Source: Caldilineaceae bacterium SB0661_bin_34 | GTDB taxonomy: Bacteria > Chloroflexota > Anaerolineae > Caldilineales > Caldilineaceae | Length of the DNA: 64,000 nucleotides | Assembly (NCBI GenBank): GCA_009841145.1 | Contig: VXMJ01000041.1 | Location: 1-64,000, forward strand | Direction: 5' to 3' | Part shown: positions 25,789 to 35,713 of the stretch, one piece after another | Layout: each line of letters opens with the position of its first letter | How positions within the stretch are numbered: the first letter of the stretch is position 1 | Translations under genes and position numbers: made by a program | Notes under the pieces: model-generated | The model's database searches: none | What the model was told of the DNA's origin: nothing | Seen by the model: only the letters and a program-made list of their open reading frames with translations

Positions 25789-25911
25789 GCCCCACCTTGC
25801 CTGCCCTTGGCCCTGCCCGTTCGTGGTCTTAAAGGCAAGTTCCCGGTCTCGCTGGGCTTTCACCGGCAAAGCGGCCAAGATGGCTCTTCGCCCCTTAATT
25901 CGGGGTTGATC

Positions 25912-26688
25912 TTATGGAGCCTGAAAGTCAGCCGGGTTCAGTTGAAACCAGGTCACCCTGCCGGCATTGATGACAGGCTGAATGTCCCGGTCGTTGCGGA
26001 CGCTGGCGACAACGGCTGAGGCCTCGTGTCCGGTGCACCGTTTGAGCATTTCCGCATTGCGGATCGCGCGGCTTGTATCCCGGTGAGCCCCGGTGTACGA
26101 GGCTTCTACCGCCACGTAGCGCGTTGTATCGGGATCTTGAACTTCCGTGGCTTCCATAACCAAATCGGCCCTGTAGAAACTGCGCCGATCGCCCCATTCG
26201 AACTTGTTCGCACCAAACCCGCGCACCATCTTGGTCAAATCCTCGCGGGCCAGAAGGCGTACACACTCCAGGTTCAGGTCCTCCAGGATTTCGTCATAGC
26301 GGGACAATGCGATCCAATAGGCTGCATTTCCCTTCAGTTCGCCCACGTCGGTTTCGATCCGCTTGAGTGTGTTTTTGATCTCGGCCTGGCCCTCCTTGAG
26401 TTCGTTCACGTCGGTGCGGAGTTCGGCCTGGCCCTCCTTGAGTTCGGCGACATCGGTGCGGAGTTCGGCAACGTCGGTGCGGAGTTCGGTGTTGATTGTC
26501 CTCTGCTCGTTTGCGAAGACGCCGAACTCCTTTGACAACTTCGCCAATTGAGCGGATGTTTCCGCCAGGTTCTCGGGCATGGCGATCAACTCGGCGGACA
26601 GCACGCGCCTGCGGACCTCATCCCTGAATTTGGGTGAGGTGTCAAGTCTTTCCAGGAACTGCTGTTCCGTAACCGTGTCCCAAACCAT
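25912..26688 (-). CDS. Coiled-coil protein with PD-(D/E)XK-like C-terminal domain
   Basis: A 258-residue protein of unknown function. Residues about 75-140 consist of near-identical heptad units (ELRTDVAELRTDVAELKEGQ), built from a repeated DNA unit at about 26395-26500, and must form a coiled coil. The C-terminal part contains RADLVMEATEVQDPDTTRYV and then AVEASYTG, whose spacing of aspartate and E-x-S recalls DUF3782-like PD-(D/E)XK nucleases, with the usual lysine replaced by serine. The start at 26688 has GGAGG four bases upstream. It sits alone, divergent from nothing obvious, and its role is not known. Confidence 0.6.
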   Translation of the reverse strand: MVWDTVTEQQFLERLDTSPKFRDEVRRRVLSAELIAMPENLAETSAQLAKLSKEFGVFANEQRTINTELRTDVAELRTDVAELKEGQAELRTDVNELKEGQAEIKNTLKRIETDVGELKGNAAYWIALSRYDEILEDLNLECVRLLAREDLTKMVRGFGANKFEWGDRRSFYRADLVMEATEVQDPDTTRYVAVEASYTGAHRDTSRAIRNAEMLKRCTGHEASAVVASVRNDRDIQPVINAGRVTWFQLNPADFQAP

Positions 26689-27043
26689 GGATCCTCCTTC
26701 GGGCCGGAATTGTATCCCAGACGATACCTCACTGGGCAAAAATTCGCCTTTTGGACACTGGTTGCAGTTTCATTGGCCTTGATGCGAGTCGTGTGCCGGT
26801 ATTTCTGGGGAGTGGGTCAGCCCTGTTCGGGTGTCTCGGGCCGTGGCGGTTGACAGAAGAGCCGGGAAATTGAATGCTCCCCGTATTGTTGCTTCAGCCT
26901 CCGGGTTGGATGCACTTGCGGTTCGAGCCGCACTCGGAAGATGCCCGACCAATTCCCAGACCGGTTTGGTATTTTCGGAGTAGGCACTGTTTCGGCGCAG
27001 GGGACCGGGTGGCCTGGGGTTCCGGAAAGTAGATCCCCCCACG

Positions 27044-30000
27044 TCAACCAGCAGGTTTGATCAACGCCTTCAGGTTGGATAGGGGCAACCGCTCCATCAG
27101 GTAGCGAACTTCGCCGGTCGCGTACAGGGTTGCCATGTATGCCGCGCTGGTAGCCAGGAAGATTATCCAGACGGACCAGCCGAAACGGCTCAGACCGGCG
27201 GCCAGAACCGCCATGACAGCCAGCCCCACCGCCGGTTTCCAAACCAGGGGCATCCAGTCCACCGTGCCCAGGTGCCGGCGAATTCCGGCTTGGAAGGGAA
27301 TGAACAGGAACATTTCACTGAGAATCGTCACCACCGCGGCTCCCGTGTAGCCGAACACCGGAATCAACAGCAGGTTGCCGACGGCATTGAACACAACCAC
27401 GGCAATGAATGCCTTGGTCAGATAGCGTTGTTGGTCGAGTGCGATCAGGACATATTGCGTGACCGCATTGATGAAGTTGAAGACAATGGTCCAAATTACC
27501 ACCTGCAACGCCAGATGGGATCCGCCGGTGAAGGTATAGCTGCGTCCAAGGATCTCGAACGTTTCTTCGACCCCCAGGAATTCCGCGCCGCCCACCACCA
27601 GCACCAGGGGCTTGGCCAGCAGTGTGGTGCCGAAGGCGATGGGCACGCTGACCAGGGTCAGCAGGCGGATGCTCAGCCGATAGGCACCCATCAAGCCGTC
27701 GCCGGTTTGCCGGGCGTAGCGGGAAAACAACGGGAAGATGGCGAAGTTGAACATGCTGGGGATCAACGTGATCCCGAAGCGGTACTTGAGGGCCACGCTG
27801 TACAGGCCGCTGGCGACCTCTCCGGACATCAGCCGCAGGATCCAGATGTCGATGTTCAACAGCACCGTGGCCAGCAGGGAGTTGAGCATAAACGGAAAGC
27901 CGTTGGCCAACATCCAGCGCTGCAGGGGCCAGTCCCATTCCCAGCGCCAATGGAACAACGTGCGCCGCAACATGACATAAAACCAGACAACCTGCATCAC
28001 GACGGTTGCCACGGCCACCCAGGCGATGCCGGGCAGGCCCCAACCCAGCAACAGAACCAGGGCGCCCAGGCCGGAGCGCAGGAGTGTGGAGACCGTGGTC
28101 AGGCTGGCCGGATATTCCATCTTTTCCCAGGCATGGAAAGCGGCGCTCAGGGCATCCGACCAGCCGGCGAAGAGCATGGCCAGGGAAAAGATCACGATGG
28201 TGACGACTTCCACGTCCGTGATGCGGTCCACCTGCCGGAACCCCAGGGTCACGCCGACCATGGCAATGGTGGCGCCGGCCCAGATCAGGGTGCGCAAGGC
28301 ACACACGTTGGTCAGGTACCGGCTCGACAGATTCTTGTCGCGGGCCACGTCGCGGGTCAGCAGGGTGTCCAGCCCGAAGCGCGATACGAGTTCGAACACT
28401 CCGTACAGGGCGACCACGAACGCGAACTGGCCGGTGCCCACCGGCCCCAGCTGCCGCACATAGAACATGGCGAAGGCGAAGTCGATGATGCGCGTCATCA
28501 GCGTCAGGTTCAGCGGTACCAGGAAGTTCTTGGCCACCACGGTCGCCTCCGTGAGCTGGGCGTCCGGCTGACGCCAGCGGCCCCAGCTCCACCACAGGAG
28601 CATCATCAGGGCACAGGCCGCGGTCAGGAAGGAGAAGAACAGTCCCATGCGCAGGCTGCCTGGTTCATAGACCATGCGCACGTCGCCGCGGTACCCGGCA
28701 GGCAGTTCGACGGCGCGCAGCGAACCGTTGGCGCGCAGAACCTTGGTTTCGCGCTCTTCCGCGGCGCCGTCGGGGATCAGCCAGGCCTTCCAACCGGGAA
28801 ACCAGGCGTCCCCCACCACCAGCCACGTTGCCGGGTCGGTTTCCACTCGAATTCGGAGTTCGTTCGGTGAGTAGGCATCCATCCTTGCCAATGAGGCAGT
28901 CAGATCGGCCGCGGGATTCCCCGCCCGCGGAGACGGCAGGTCTTCAAGCAGGACGGCGGTGCGGACATCAAGGTCGGCCAGGGTGGTTCCGCCATCCCCG
29001 GTCCGCACGGCCGCAGGCACCAGGAACGCACGCGGCAACACGTCCGTGTTCTCGTAGATTCCGGCATGGTCATTCCGGTAAACCTCCTGCCAGCCGGGCC
29101 GGCGGACCCGGTGTGTGGTCAGCAGGTACTTCACGTTCCACAGATCAAGGAGCGGGGAGTCCAGGAAGGAAGGGCTGCCCAACTCGGAATACAAATACCC
29201 CGCGCGGTCCAGCCGCAGATCGACCTCGTGGCCGCGCCATCCCGGTACGCCGAGTTCGCTGAACACGGCTTGGAACTGGGCCGGAATCAAGCCGGTTTTC
29301 CCCCTGAGGTCGTGCCAGCCCAAGTAGAAGCCGAGATTGGCTTTCCAGGGTCTGCGCGCCCTGGAACTGAGTGTGGTCAGGCGCCACTCGTGGTCGTGTT
29401 CCTCCCGTTCGGCCAGGAACTCCGCCACCCCGGGTAGCGGATCCGTGGGCGACACGCTGCGGTCCGCGCCGGTCAGGTAGCGGCCGTGGGCCACATAAAG
29501 GTCCGCGACCAGAAGCAGGCACGCCAACAGGGGCAGCATGGCCGGACCCGTTCCCGATCCGGTGCGGATCGAGTGGCCGAAACGCCACAGCAGCAGGCCG
29601 GCTCCACAGGCGACCAGGGCTAAGTGCAGCAGGTTGCGCAGCTGGTAACCCACAAATAGGCGTGGCTGCCCAAACATGTGGCGCATGTATTCGCTGAGCC
29701 AAAACAGCTGCCGGACCGGACGTTCGAGAAAGGCTGGATTGCTCCATGCCACTGCGAACAGGACCAGGCAGACGGCGGCAATGACGAGGCAGACGGCCGC
29801 GACGGTCCGCATGCCCGAGCGCGAACGGCTGGCCGTGCAGGCGTTGAACAAGGCCTGGCACCCGACTGCACCGGCGAGCGTCAGGCAAAAACTGAAGATG
29901 AGAGTCCAGTTGTAGGCCGACAGGACGGTGTTCCAGATAGGCAGCGCGTGCAGTGGGCGGTAGGTGGGCAGGCCAAGGGTGAAGGAAAGGGCCAGGAGGC

Positions 30001-31285
30001 CGGTTGCCAGGCAAAACCACAGGGTGCGCCGATGGGTGCCCGCGAGGCCGCCGCGCCGGAAGCCTGCCCACACCCCGAGGGCCATCAAGGGCCATGGAAG
30101 CAGACCGACATAGGTGGCTCCGACCGAGTAGTTGCGCAGGCCGTAGTCGAAGGATTGCGTGTCGCGCCCAAAACGGTGCAGGGGTGCATCGGTCCAGCGC
30201 AGGTTCCAGATGTCAAACCATTGATGATGGGTGGGGTTGCCGAATGCATTGGGCACCCACAGGGTCAGGAGCTGGCGCTTGGGCCAGGCCAGGTTGGACA
30301 CCTGCTGGAAGGTGGCGGTGGTGTCCCGGTAGCTGAACAGCCAGTTCTCCGCGAACGGAATGATCTGGACCGCGGCCATGCCCAGGCCGAGCACCAGCAT
30401 CAGAACCATCCACATCGCCTGCTTGGCCACGCGGTGCAGGGCTGCCGGTTGCCACCACCCGGGCGGATCCGGCGCATCCGTGGATTCGGGTTCCGCTGCG
30501 GCCAACGCAGCGCCTCGCATGTCCCGCACCAGATTCAGATACAGGCCGACCAGCCGCAGCAGAATGTAGGCGGAACAGAACACCATCGCGTAGAGCAACA
30601 ACTCCGGATTGCCCGCCATGGCGCCCATGGCAATGGCCACGGCTCCCACCAGCAGGTAGGGAATGGGCCTGAAACTGACGGTTCCCTTGGCTTCCTGCTT
30701 GCTCAGAATCACCTCGGCCATCGCCAACAGCCAGGGCAGCCAGGCCGCGATGGCGAGTACCGTCGGATAGGCGCCGCGGGTTGCCATGTATCCGCCGAAG
30801 GCCCAGGCCAGGCCCCCCGTTAGGGCGGCCCAGGGGTGGAGGCCCAGGCTGCGGCCCAGGACATACATGCCAATGCCGGCCAGGGAGCCGTGCATCGCCG
30901 CGTAGGCGGCAAAGGCCACATCCGGCTCTCCCATCAGCAACAGCACGGACAGCGGGTAGAGCAGGCCGGCTTCGCCACCGGCCAGGAACGGAACACCGGT
31001 CAGAAGATGGGGGTTCCAAAGAGGAATGATCCCTGCCTGGAGGTAGCTGTGAAGCAGGTAATGCCAGGCGTTGTGGTGCAGGATTGCATCCGCGACGGCA
31101 TGGTTGTGCGGCACCACGCCCGGATACAGGCCGCGCCACGGATCGGTGACGGCCAGCGTGTCGTACGGCAGAATGGTCAGGCCGGTCCAGGGTGCCAGCA
31201 GGACCGGGCTGTACCAGAGGATCGGAAGCAGTGCCAGCGCCAGGACGGCGCGCAGGTCAGCCGTGTGTTGCCGCAGGAATTTCAT
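27044..31285 (-). CDS. Fusion of a YfhO-type membrane protein and a polysaccharide flippase
   Basis: A 1413-residue integral membrane protein. The first ~900 residues resemble YfhO/GT-C-like proteins: many membrane spans, a loop with PYDTLAVTDPWRGLYPG and NPHLLTGVPFLAGGEAG near the N-terminus, then a soluble domain and a last span. The final ~500 residues (from about VVAKNFLVPLNLTLMTRIID) are a MOP-superfamily oligosaccharide flippase with up to 14 spans (RQLGPVGTGQFAFVVALYGV). YfhO proteins are linked to glycosylation of teichoic acids and surface polymers. A single polypeptide could glycosylate a lipid-linked glycan and flip it. The start at 31285 (MKFLRQHTADL) was preferred to an upstream GTG because the membrane-protein sense begins there. 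Confidence 0.8.
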   Translation of the reverse strand: MKFLRQHTADLRAVLALALLPILWYSPVLLAPWTGLTILPYDTLAVTDPWRGLYPGVVPHNHAVADAILHHNAWHYLLHSYLQAGIIPLWNPHLLTGVPFLAGGEAGLLYPLSVLLLMGEPDVAFAAYAAMHGSLAGIGMYVLGRSLGLHPWAALTGGLAWAFGGYMATRGAYPTVLAIAAWLPWLLAMAEVILSKQEAKGTVSFRPIPYLLVGAVAIAMGAMAGNPELLLYAMVFCSAYILLRLVGLYLNLVRDMRGAALAAAEPESTDAPDPPGWWQPAALHRVAKQAMWMVLMLVLGLGMAAVQIIPFAENWLFSYRDTTATFQQVSNLAWPKRQLLTLWVPNAFGNPTHHQWFDIWNLRWTDAPLHRFGRDTQSFDYGLRNYSVGATYVGLLPWPLMALGVWAGFRRGGLAGTHRRTLWFCLATGLLALSFTLGLPTYRPLHALPIWNTVLSAYNWTLIFSFCLTLAGAVGCQALFNACTASRSRSGMRTVAAVCLVIAAVCLVLFAVAWSNPAFLERPVRQLFWLSEYMRHMFGQPRLFVGYQLRNLLHLALVACGAGLLLWRFGHSIRTGSGTGPAMLPLLACLLLVADLYVAHGRYLTGADRSVSPTDPLPGVAEFLAEREEHDHEWRLTTLSSRARRPWKANLGFYLGWHDLRGKTGLIPAQFQAVFSELGVPGWRGHEVDLRLDRAGYLYSELGSPSFLDSPLLDLWNVKYLLTTHRVRRPGWQEVYRNDHAGIYENTDVLPRAFLVPAAVRTGDGGTTLADLDVRTAVLLEDLPSPRAGNPAADLTASLARMDAYSPNELRIRVETDPATWLVVGDAWFPGWKAWLIPDGAAEERETKVLRANGSLRAVELPAGYRGDVRMVYEPGSLRMGLFFSFLTAACALMMLLWWSWGRWRQPDAQLTEATVVAKNFLVPLNLTLMTRIIDFAFAMFYVRQLGPVGTGQFAFVVALYGVFELVSRFGLDTLLTRDVARDKNLSSRYLTNVCALRTLIWAGATIAMVGVTLGFRQVDRITDVEVVTIVIFSLAMLFAGWSDALSAAFHAWEKMEYPASLTTVSTLLRSGLGALVLLLGWGLPGIAWVAVATVVMQVVWFYVMLRRTLFHWRWEWDWPLQRWMLANGFPFMLNSLLATVLLNIDIWILRLMSGEVASGLYSVALKYRFGITLIPSMFNFAIFPLFSRYARQTGDGLMGAYRLSIRLLTLVSVPIAFGTTLLAKPLVLVVGGAEFLGVEETFEILGRSYTFTGGSHLALQVVIWTIVFNFINAVTQYVLIALDQQRYLTKAFIAVVVFNAVGNLLLIPVFGYTGAAVVTILSEMFLFIPFQAGIRRHLGTVDWMPLVWKPAVGLAVMAVLAAGLSRFGWSVWIIFLATSAAYMATLYATGEVRYLMERLPLSNLKALIKPAG

Positions 31286-31350
31286 GAAGCCGCATGTGCA
31301 CGCTCGGCCGCAGGGCTCTGCAAGGGGAGACGGAGCTGGGACCCGCGGCA

Positions 31351-31375
31351 ACGTTCAGCCGCAACGGCTGAACGT
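31351..31375 (-). terminator. Hairpin between trmFO and the YfhO-flippase gene
   Basis: A perfect 11-bp inverted repeat (acgttcagccg and cggctgaacgt) around a 3-base loop, in the 123-bp gap between the two genes. No T-run follows on the minus strand, so termination is uncertain; it could act as an attenuator or mRNA-stability element. Confidence 0.5.
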
Positions 31376-31408
31376 CCGGGGACGGCACGGAACGGCCACG
31401 CTTGTCCT

Positions 31409-32848
31409 TCAGCCTGCAGCGGCCGTCTCGGGCGTCGGTTCCGCCATCCGGGTCAGGCGTGTCACCAAGTCGAGGTTCGCCGCGTCCAGGTCCAGGGGTG
31501 TGAGCCGGCCGGCCTGCATGAAATCGGACAGCGCTTGCCGTGCCCGTTCGGAGAAGGCCTGGTAGCGTTCCCGCTTGCGCCGTACCCGTTCGGGCAGTTC
31601 CGGCAACAGGCCCATGTTGGCCTTCATGGGCTGGAAGTGGCGGGCATCGGTGTGGGTGATGTAGCGGAGCAGGGCTCCCACCATGGTTTCCGCGGGAAAT
31701 GTCCACGGACTCTGGTTGTCGAGCATCCGGTGCATGTTGAGGCCGCAGACCAGACCGCCCATGGTGCTTCCGACATAGCCTTCCGTGCCCGTGATTTGAC
31801 CCGCGAAGAAGAGGTCGTCCCGAACCCGGGACTGCATGGTGGGCAACAGCAGCTCCGGGCTGCTGATGAAGGTGTTCCGGTGCATCTGGCCCATGCGGGC
31901 GAAACGGCTCCGCTCCAGGCCCGGAATCAAGCGCAGGATTTCTTCCTGTCGTCCCCACTTGATGTTGGTTTGGAAACCCACGAGGTTGTACAGCGAGGCG
32001 GCCGCGTTGTCCTGGCGGAGCTGCACCACCGCGTGCGGACGGTGCCCGGTGCGCGGATCCCTGAGGCCGACCGGTCGCATGGGCCCGAAGGCCAGGGCGT
32101 CTTCCCCGCGCCGGGCCAGGACCTCGATCGGCAGGCAGCCTTCAAAGTAGCGTTCCAAGTCGGCGTCGGCCTTGGACAGGGCATTGCTCTCGGCCGCTCT
32201 GACCGCGGCCACGAAGGCGGAGTACTGGTCCGCATTCATCGGACAGTTGATGTAGTCCCCGTCCGGTGCCCCGTCCTCCGCCTTTTGCCAGCGGTTCTGG
32301 CGAAAGGCGACGGACATGTCGATGGAATCGCGGTACACAATCGGTGCCACCGCGTCGAAGAAGTGCAGTTTCCGCTCGCCGGTCAGGGCCTGAATGGACT
32401 TGGTTAGGGACTGGCTGGTCAACGGCCCCGTGGCGATGATGGTCGGTCCTTCGGGGACTGCGCAGACCTCGTCCCGTCTCAGGTCGATCAACGGGTGGCA
32501 GCTGATGCGGGAGGTGATCTCCGCGGCAAAGGCTTCCCGGTCGATGGTCAGGGCCGCGCCGCCCGGCAGCGAGTGCGCACAGGCGGTGCGTACGAGCAGG
32601 CTGCCCAGCAGCAACAGTTCCCGCTTGAGGATGCCCAGGGCCCGGTCTTGCAGCAGGGATCCCATGCTGTTGCTGCAGACCAGTTCGGCCAGACGGTCGC
32701 CTTGGTGCGCCGGGGTACGCCGGACCGGACGCATTTCGTAAAGGACAACGGACCGGCCCCGTTCCGCCAGTTGCCAGGCCGCTTCGCAGCCCGCCAGGCC
32801 GCCCCCGATGATCGTGATCGTGGGTGAGGATGGAGACATGGCGGGCAT
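31409..32848 (-). CDS. trmFO: Methylenetetrahydrofolate-tRNA (uracil-5-)-methyltransferase
   Basis: A 479-residue flavoenzyme that makes 5-methyluridine at position 54 of tRNA using methylenetetrahydrofolate and FADH2. It opens with the FAD-binding motif [41 protein letters not shown] (with the conserved cysteine) and the late [12 protein letters not shown] are family signatures. Length is slightly above the usual 435-460. It starts three bases after the stop of the HAD gene and belongs to that operon. An alternative start three codons in (MSPSS) is possible. Confidence 0.95.
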   Translation of the reverse strand: MPAMSPSSPTITIIGGGLAGCEAAWQLAERGRSVVLYEMRPVRRTPAHQGDRLAELVCSNSMGSLLQDRALGILKRELLLLGSLLVRTACAHSLPGGAALTIDREAFAAEITSRISCHPLIDLRRDEVCAVPEGPTIIATGPLTSQSLTKSIQALTGERKLHFFDAVAPIVYRDSIDMSVAFRQNRWQKAEDGAPDGDYINCPMNADQYSAFVAAVRAAESNALSKADADLERYFEGCLPIEVLARRGEDALAFGPMRPVGLRDPRTGHRPHAVVQLRQDNAAASLYNLVGFQTNIKWGRQEEILRLIPGLERSRFARMGQMHRNTFISSPELLLPTMQSRVRDDLFFAGQITGTEGYVGSTMGGLVCGLNMHRMLDNQSPWTFPAETMVGALLRYITHTDARHFQPMKANMGLLPELPERVRRKRERYQAFSERARQALSDFMQAGRLTPLDLDAANLDLVTRLTRMAEPTPETAAAG

Positions 32849-32851
32849 TTC

Positions 32852-33556
32852 TCAGACGACCTTTTCACATAGGGCCCGCCGCAAGTCGTCCACGGTCAGG
32901 TCGTGCATCGAATCGACGACCCGGGCTCCTCCCGGATAGGCGGCCTGTCGCGACACTGCGGTCGGGATGGCGAAGACGGTGAGGCCTGCGGCCAGGGCGG
33001 CCGTCACACCGTGCACCGAGTCCTCAAGGACTACCACCTCGTGGCCCGGCACCCCCAGGCCGTGCAGGGTCAGGTGGTACAGGTCCGGCGCGGGTTTGTG
33101 CCGCCGGTTCATGTCGCCCGTGTAGACGTGGTCGTCGTCGAACCAGCGGTCCAGGCCCAGGCGCTGCCAATGTTGGTTGACCCATTCGCGATCCGAGTTG
33201 GTGCAGATGGCGGTACGCAGGCCGGCCTCCCTGACCGCGTTGGCTAGGGTTTCGACACCGGGCATCAGCGTCAGGTGTTTGCTCAGTTCCGGATACAGTT
33301 CGCTGTGCCGGGCCAGGATGGCTTCCTCGTCCACATCCCTGTCGGTCAGCCCGCGCAGGACATCGAAAATCCGCGGATGCACCCAAATGCCGACGAACTC
33401 GGCCCAGATGTCAGTCGTGAGTTCGGCCCCGTGGTCCTCGAAGATGCGGGCCCAGCTCTCGAACTCCATGCGTTCGGAGTCGATGAGCGTGCCGTCGAAA
33501 TCGAAGATGACGGCCGTCAATCGTGATTCAGGCTGGGACACGGCTGCTGTAGTCAA
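32852..33556 (-). CDS. HAD-superfamily hydrolase, beta-phosphoglucomutase-like
   Basis: A 234-residue HAD hydrolase. Motif I is FDFDGTLIDSE with the nucleophilic aspartate, motif II is CTNSDREW, and the acidic motif is VVLEDSVHGV. The helical cap after motif I marks it as the phosphoglucomutase/phosphatase subgroup. It overlaps the end of the glycosyltransferase gene by 29 bases when the TTG at 33556 is used; a GTG at 33541 is also possible, and no ATG precedes motif I. It probably acts on a sugar phosphate. Confidence 0.8.
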   Translation of the reverse strand: MTTAAVSQPESRLTAVIFDFDGTLIDSERMEFESWARIFEDHGAELTTDIWAEFVGIWVHPRIFDVLRGLTDRDVDEEAILARHSELYPELSKHLTLMPGVETLANAVREAGLRTAICTNSDREWVNQHWQRLGLDRWFDDDHVYTGDMNRRHKPAPDLYHLTLHGLGVPGHEVVVLEDSVHGVTAALAAGLTVFAIPTAVSRQAAYPGGARVVDSMHDLTVDDLRRALCEKVV

Positions 33557-34733
33557 TCAAGGTGCGGTAGGTGTAGCGGGCCCGCCGCGTGATCCGATCC
33601 CAGTTGAACTGGTCTCTCACGACACGGGTGGCGCGATGGGCCCGGACGCGGGCCTGGTCGGGTTTGCTGCGGATGTGTTCGACCGCCCAGCAAATGCTGT
33701 GCGGGTCGTTGGGATAGACGGTCAGTCCAGTCACTTCGTGTTCCACCACCTCGCTTAGTCCGCCCACGTCGGATACCACGACCGGGCATCCCGCGGCCAT
33801 GGCTTCCAGTGCAACAATACCGAAAGGTTCGTACAGACTGGGAAAAACCGCGGCGTTGGCCACCTTCAGAAGACAGTTGCGGGTGACGTCGTCCACATAG
33901 CCCAGCAGGTCCACCTTGTCGGCCAGGCCCCGCTGCTGGACCGCCATGATCTGCTTTCTGCTGTCGCGCCCTACGACCAGCAGGCGCGCGTCCGGCTGGG
34001 TTTCGGCAATCAGGACCATCGCGTCCAACAGGACGTGAAGTCCCTTCTCATGGGTGGGACGGCCCACAAACAGCAGCAGGAATTCGCCGTGTTGGGCGTA
34101 CAGCTGTCGCAGCTGCTGTTCGCGCGCCTGGTCCCGAGCCTGGGGTGGATGGATGCTGATCCCGTTGGGGATGACATCCACCACGTCGCGGTCCAGGCCG
34201 AAAGTCCGCATCAGGCTGTCGCGCATGAAATAGCTGCAGACGATGACCCTCCACGCTTCCCGGCAGAGGCGGGATTCCAGATCGTGGATTTTGCGGCTGA
34301 GTTCCGTGTGCAGGTGCCCCATGTACCGCCCGTGCTCGGTGGCGTGGACGGTTGCCACCAGCGGAATCCTCCAGTCGTGCATGAGTTCCAGGCTAGCGGT
34401 GGCCGGCAGCCAGTCGTGCACGTGGATCAGTTCAAAGTCAATCTCCGAGGCCAGTTCGCGCGCGGCATGAGCCAACTGGGCGTTGCTGGCGACATTGCGG
34501 TCGAAGAAGTCGCCTTCCTCGGGAGGGTGCAGGTCGACCCTGTGGATGTGCAGTCTGTCGTTGCGGTCCTCCCGGGCTGGTGCGCCGTCCGCGGCCGGGG
34601 TGAGCACGTGGACGTCGAACTGCTCCTGCCCCTGACAGCCACCGCCCATGGCCTCGGTCAGTTCGGTCACATGCTTGCCAAGGCCGCCGATGATGTTCGG
34701 TGCATACTCCCAGGACAGCATCAGGATGCTCAT
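33528..34733 (-). CDS. GT4-family glycosyltransferase
   Basis: A 401-residue GT-B glycosyltransferase. The N-terminus MLSWEYAPNIIGGLGKHV has the glycogen-synthase-like acceptor/nucleotide loop, ELIHVHDWLPA lies in the middle, and the C-terminal domain has FVGRPTHEKGLHVLLDAM and the E-x7-E block SLYEPFGIVALEAM. It retains anomeric configuration and uses a nucleotide sugar. Its start overlaps the stop of the upstream GNAT gene by four bases (ATGA), and a broken copy of this start region is present at about 36000 from the segmental duplication. Product unknown. Confidence 0.88.
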   Translation of the reverse strand: MSILMLSWEYAPNIIGGLGKHVTELTEAMGGGCQGQEQFDVHVLTPAADGAPAREDRNDRLHIHRVDLHPPEEGDFFDRNVASNAQLAHAARELASEIDFELIHVHDWLPATASLELMHDWRIPLVATVHATEHGRYMGHLHTELSRKIHDLESRLCREAWRVIVCSYFMRDSLMRTFGLDRDVVDVIPNGISIHPPQARDQAREQQLRQLYAQHGEFLLLFVGRPTHEKGLHVLLDAMVLIAETQPDARLLVVGRDSRKQIMAVQQRGLADKVDLLGYVDDVTRNCLLKVANAAVFPSLYEPFGIVALEAMAAGCPVVVSDVGGLSEVVEHEVTGLTVYPNDPHSICWAVEHIRSKPDQARVRAHRATRVVRDQFNWDRITRRARYTYRTLIDYSSRVPA

Positions 34734-35713
34734 CGCAGGATCTCCCGCACATCGGCTTCCCCACACAAGGACCGGTGCCAGGTCTGTGCATCAGGCAGCT
34801 GCCGGAAACCGAACGCCTGATTGATTTTGAACATCGAGGTTCCGGCGATGGTGTCCGTCCGGATGCGGGTACCCCCTCGGTGTTGCACGGCTTCGATCGC
34901 GGTGGTCTTGAGGGCCGAGGCCAGTCCCAGCCGACGGTGGGCGCGGCCCACGCCGGTCAGGGATGTCCACCACAGGGTCGGATCCGCTGTTGACTGCCAC
35001 AGCGCCGTCAGAGCCAGCCATTCCCCGTTTCGGACGGCAATGAACGTCATCGAAGGGTCGAACACGCTATTGCGCTGATGCTTTGCCCAGTGCTCTGCAA
35101 GTGTCAGCGGAGCAGGCGGATACACCAAGTCGGCCAGGAATTCCATACACAGCTCGTGGTATTTCTCGAACCAGTCGGGATCTTCGGCAGACACCTCGGC
35201 CAGGGATAGGCACTGGATGTCCTGCGCCAACAGGCTGGGTCGCCGATCCGGTTTCTCGGTCAGGCCGTAGCCGGTGACGTCCAGTTCGCTTTGTTGGATG
35301 GACTTTCCGAGGATGAATCCCCTGTTCTGCAGAAAACGGATTCCGCGTTTCTGATCGGACTTGGTATCGCAGGTAAGCTCCGCAACCTCGTGCCGGGCCA
35401 GGAGGGCGGAAAGGCAGTGGTTCCAGAGTTCGCGTCCCACACCCCGGCCCTGCCAGCGCGGAGTCACTGCCGCATACACCCGAAAGCGTCCCGGGGACCG
35501 GTCCCACGTTTCTTCCGCACCCACGAAAAAACCGGTCGGGGTATCTCCTTTCCAGTTCAGCCAACAGTAGTGGGGATGAGATTCCCCAAGACTCGGATCC
35601 TCGTTGGCCAAGTCTTGCCCTGAGACGGGGTGGTGCGGTGCCACGGCCGCGAGCACCTCGGCCATGGCCGCATAGCTGGCGGGGGTACCGTCGGATTGTC
35701 TGATGTCGAACAT
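34730..35713 (-). CDS. Double-domain GNAT acetyltransferase, copy 1
   Basis: A 327-residue protein with two GNAT-like halves. The first (about 1-155) has the acetyl-CoA loop PRWQGRGVGRELW. The second has GVGRAHRRLGLASALK. It overlaps the glycosyltransferase by ATGA. It is closely similar along its whole length to the protein encoded at 36007-36990, and both are exactly 327 residues, offset by 1277 bp. Acetyl-acceptor substrate cannot be told from sequence; tandem GNAT proteins include mycothiol synthase-like and antibiotic-modifying enzymes. Confidence 0.85.
   Translation of the reverse strand: MFDIRQSDGTPASYAAMAEVLAAVAPHHPVSGQDLANEDPSLGESHPHYCWLNWKGDTPTGFFVGAEETWDRSPGRFRVYAAVTPRWQGRGVGRELWNHCLSALLARHEVAELTCDTKSDQKRGIRFLQNRGFILGKSIQQSELDVTGYGLTEKPDRRPSLLAQDIQCLSLAEVSAEDPDWFEKYHELCMEFLADLVYPPAPLTLAEHWAKHQRNSVFDPSMTFIAVRNGEWLALTALWQSTADPTLWWTSLTGVGRAHRRLGLASALKTTAIEAVQHRGGTRIRTDTIAGTSMFKINQAFGFRQLPDAQTWHRSLCGEADVREILR

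Noticed and set aside
27272-28870. 532-residue open frame on the plus strand
   Set aside because: It is antisense to the YfhO-flippase gene, rich in Gln/His/Gly as expected from reversed membrane-protein codons in GC-rich DNA, and has no domain.
30836-32407. 523-residue open frame on the plus strand
   Set aside because: Antisense to the fusion gene and trmFO; composition and lack of motifs show it to be a shadow.
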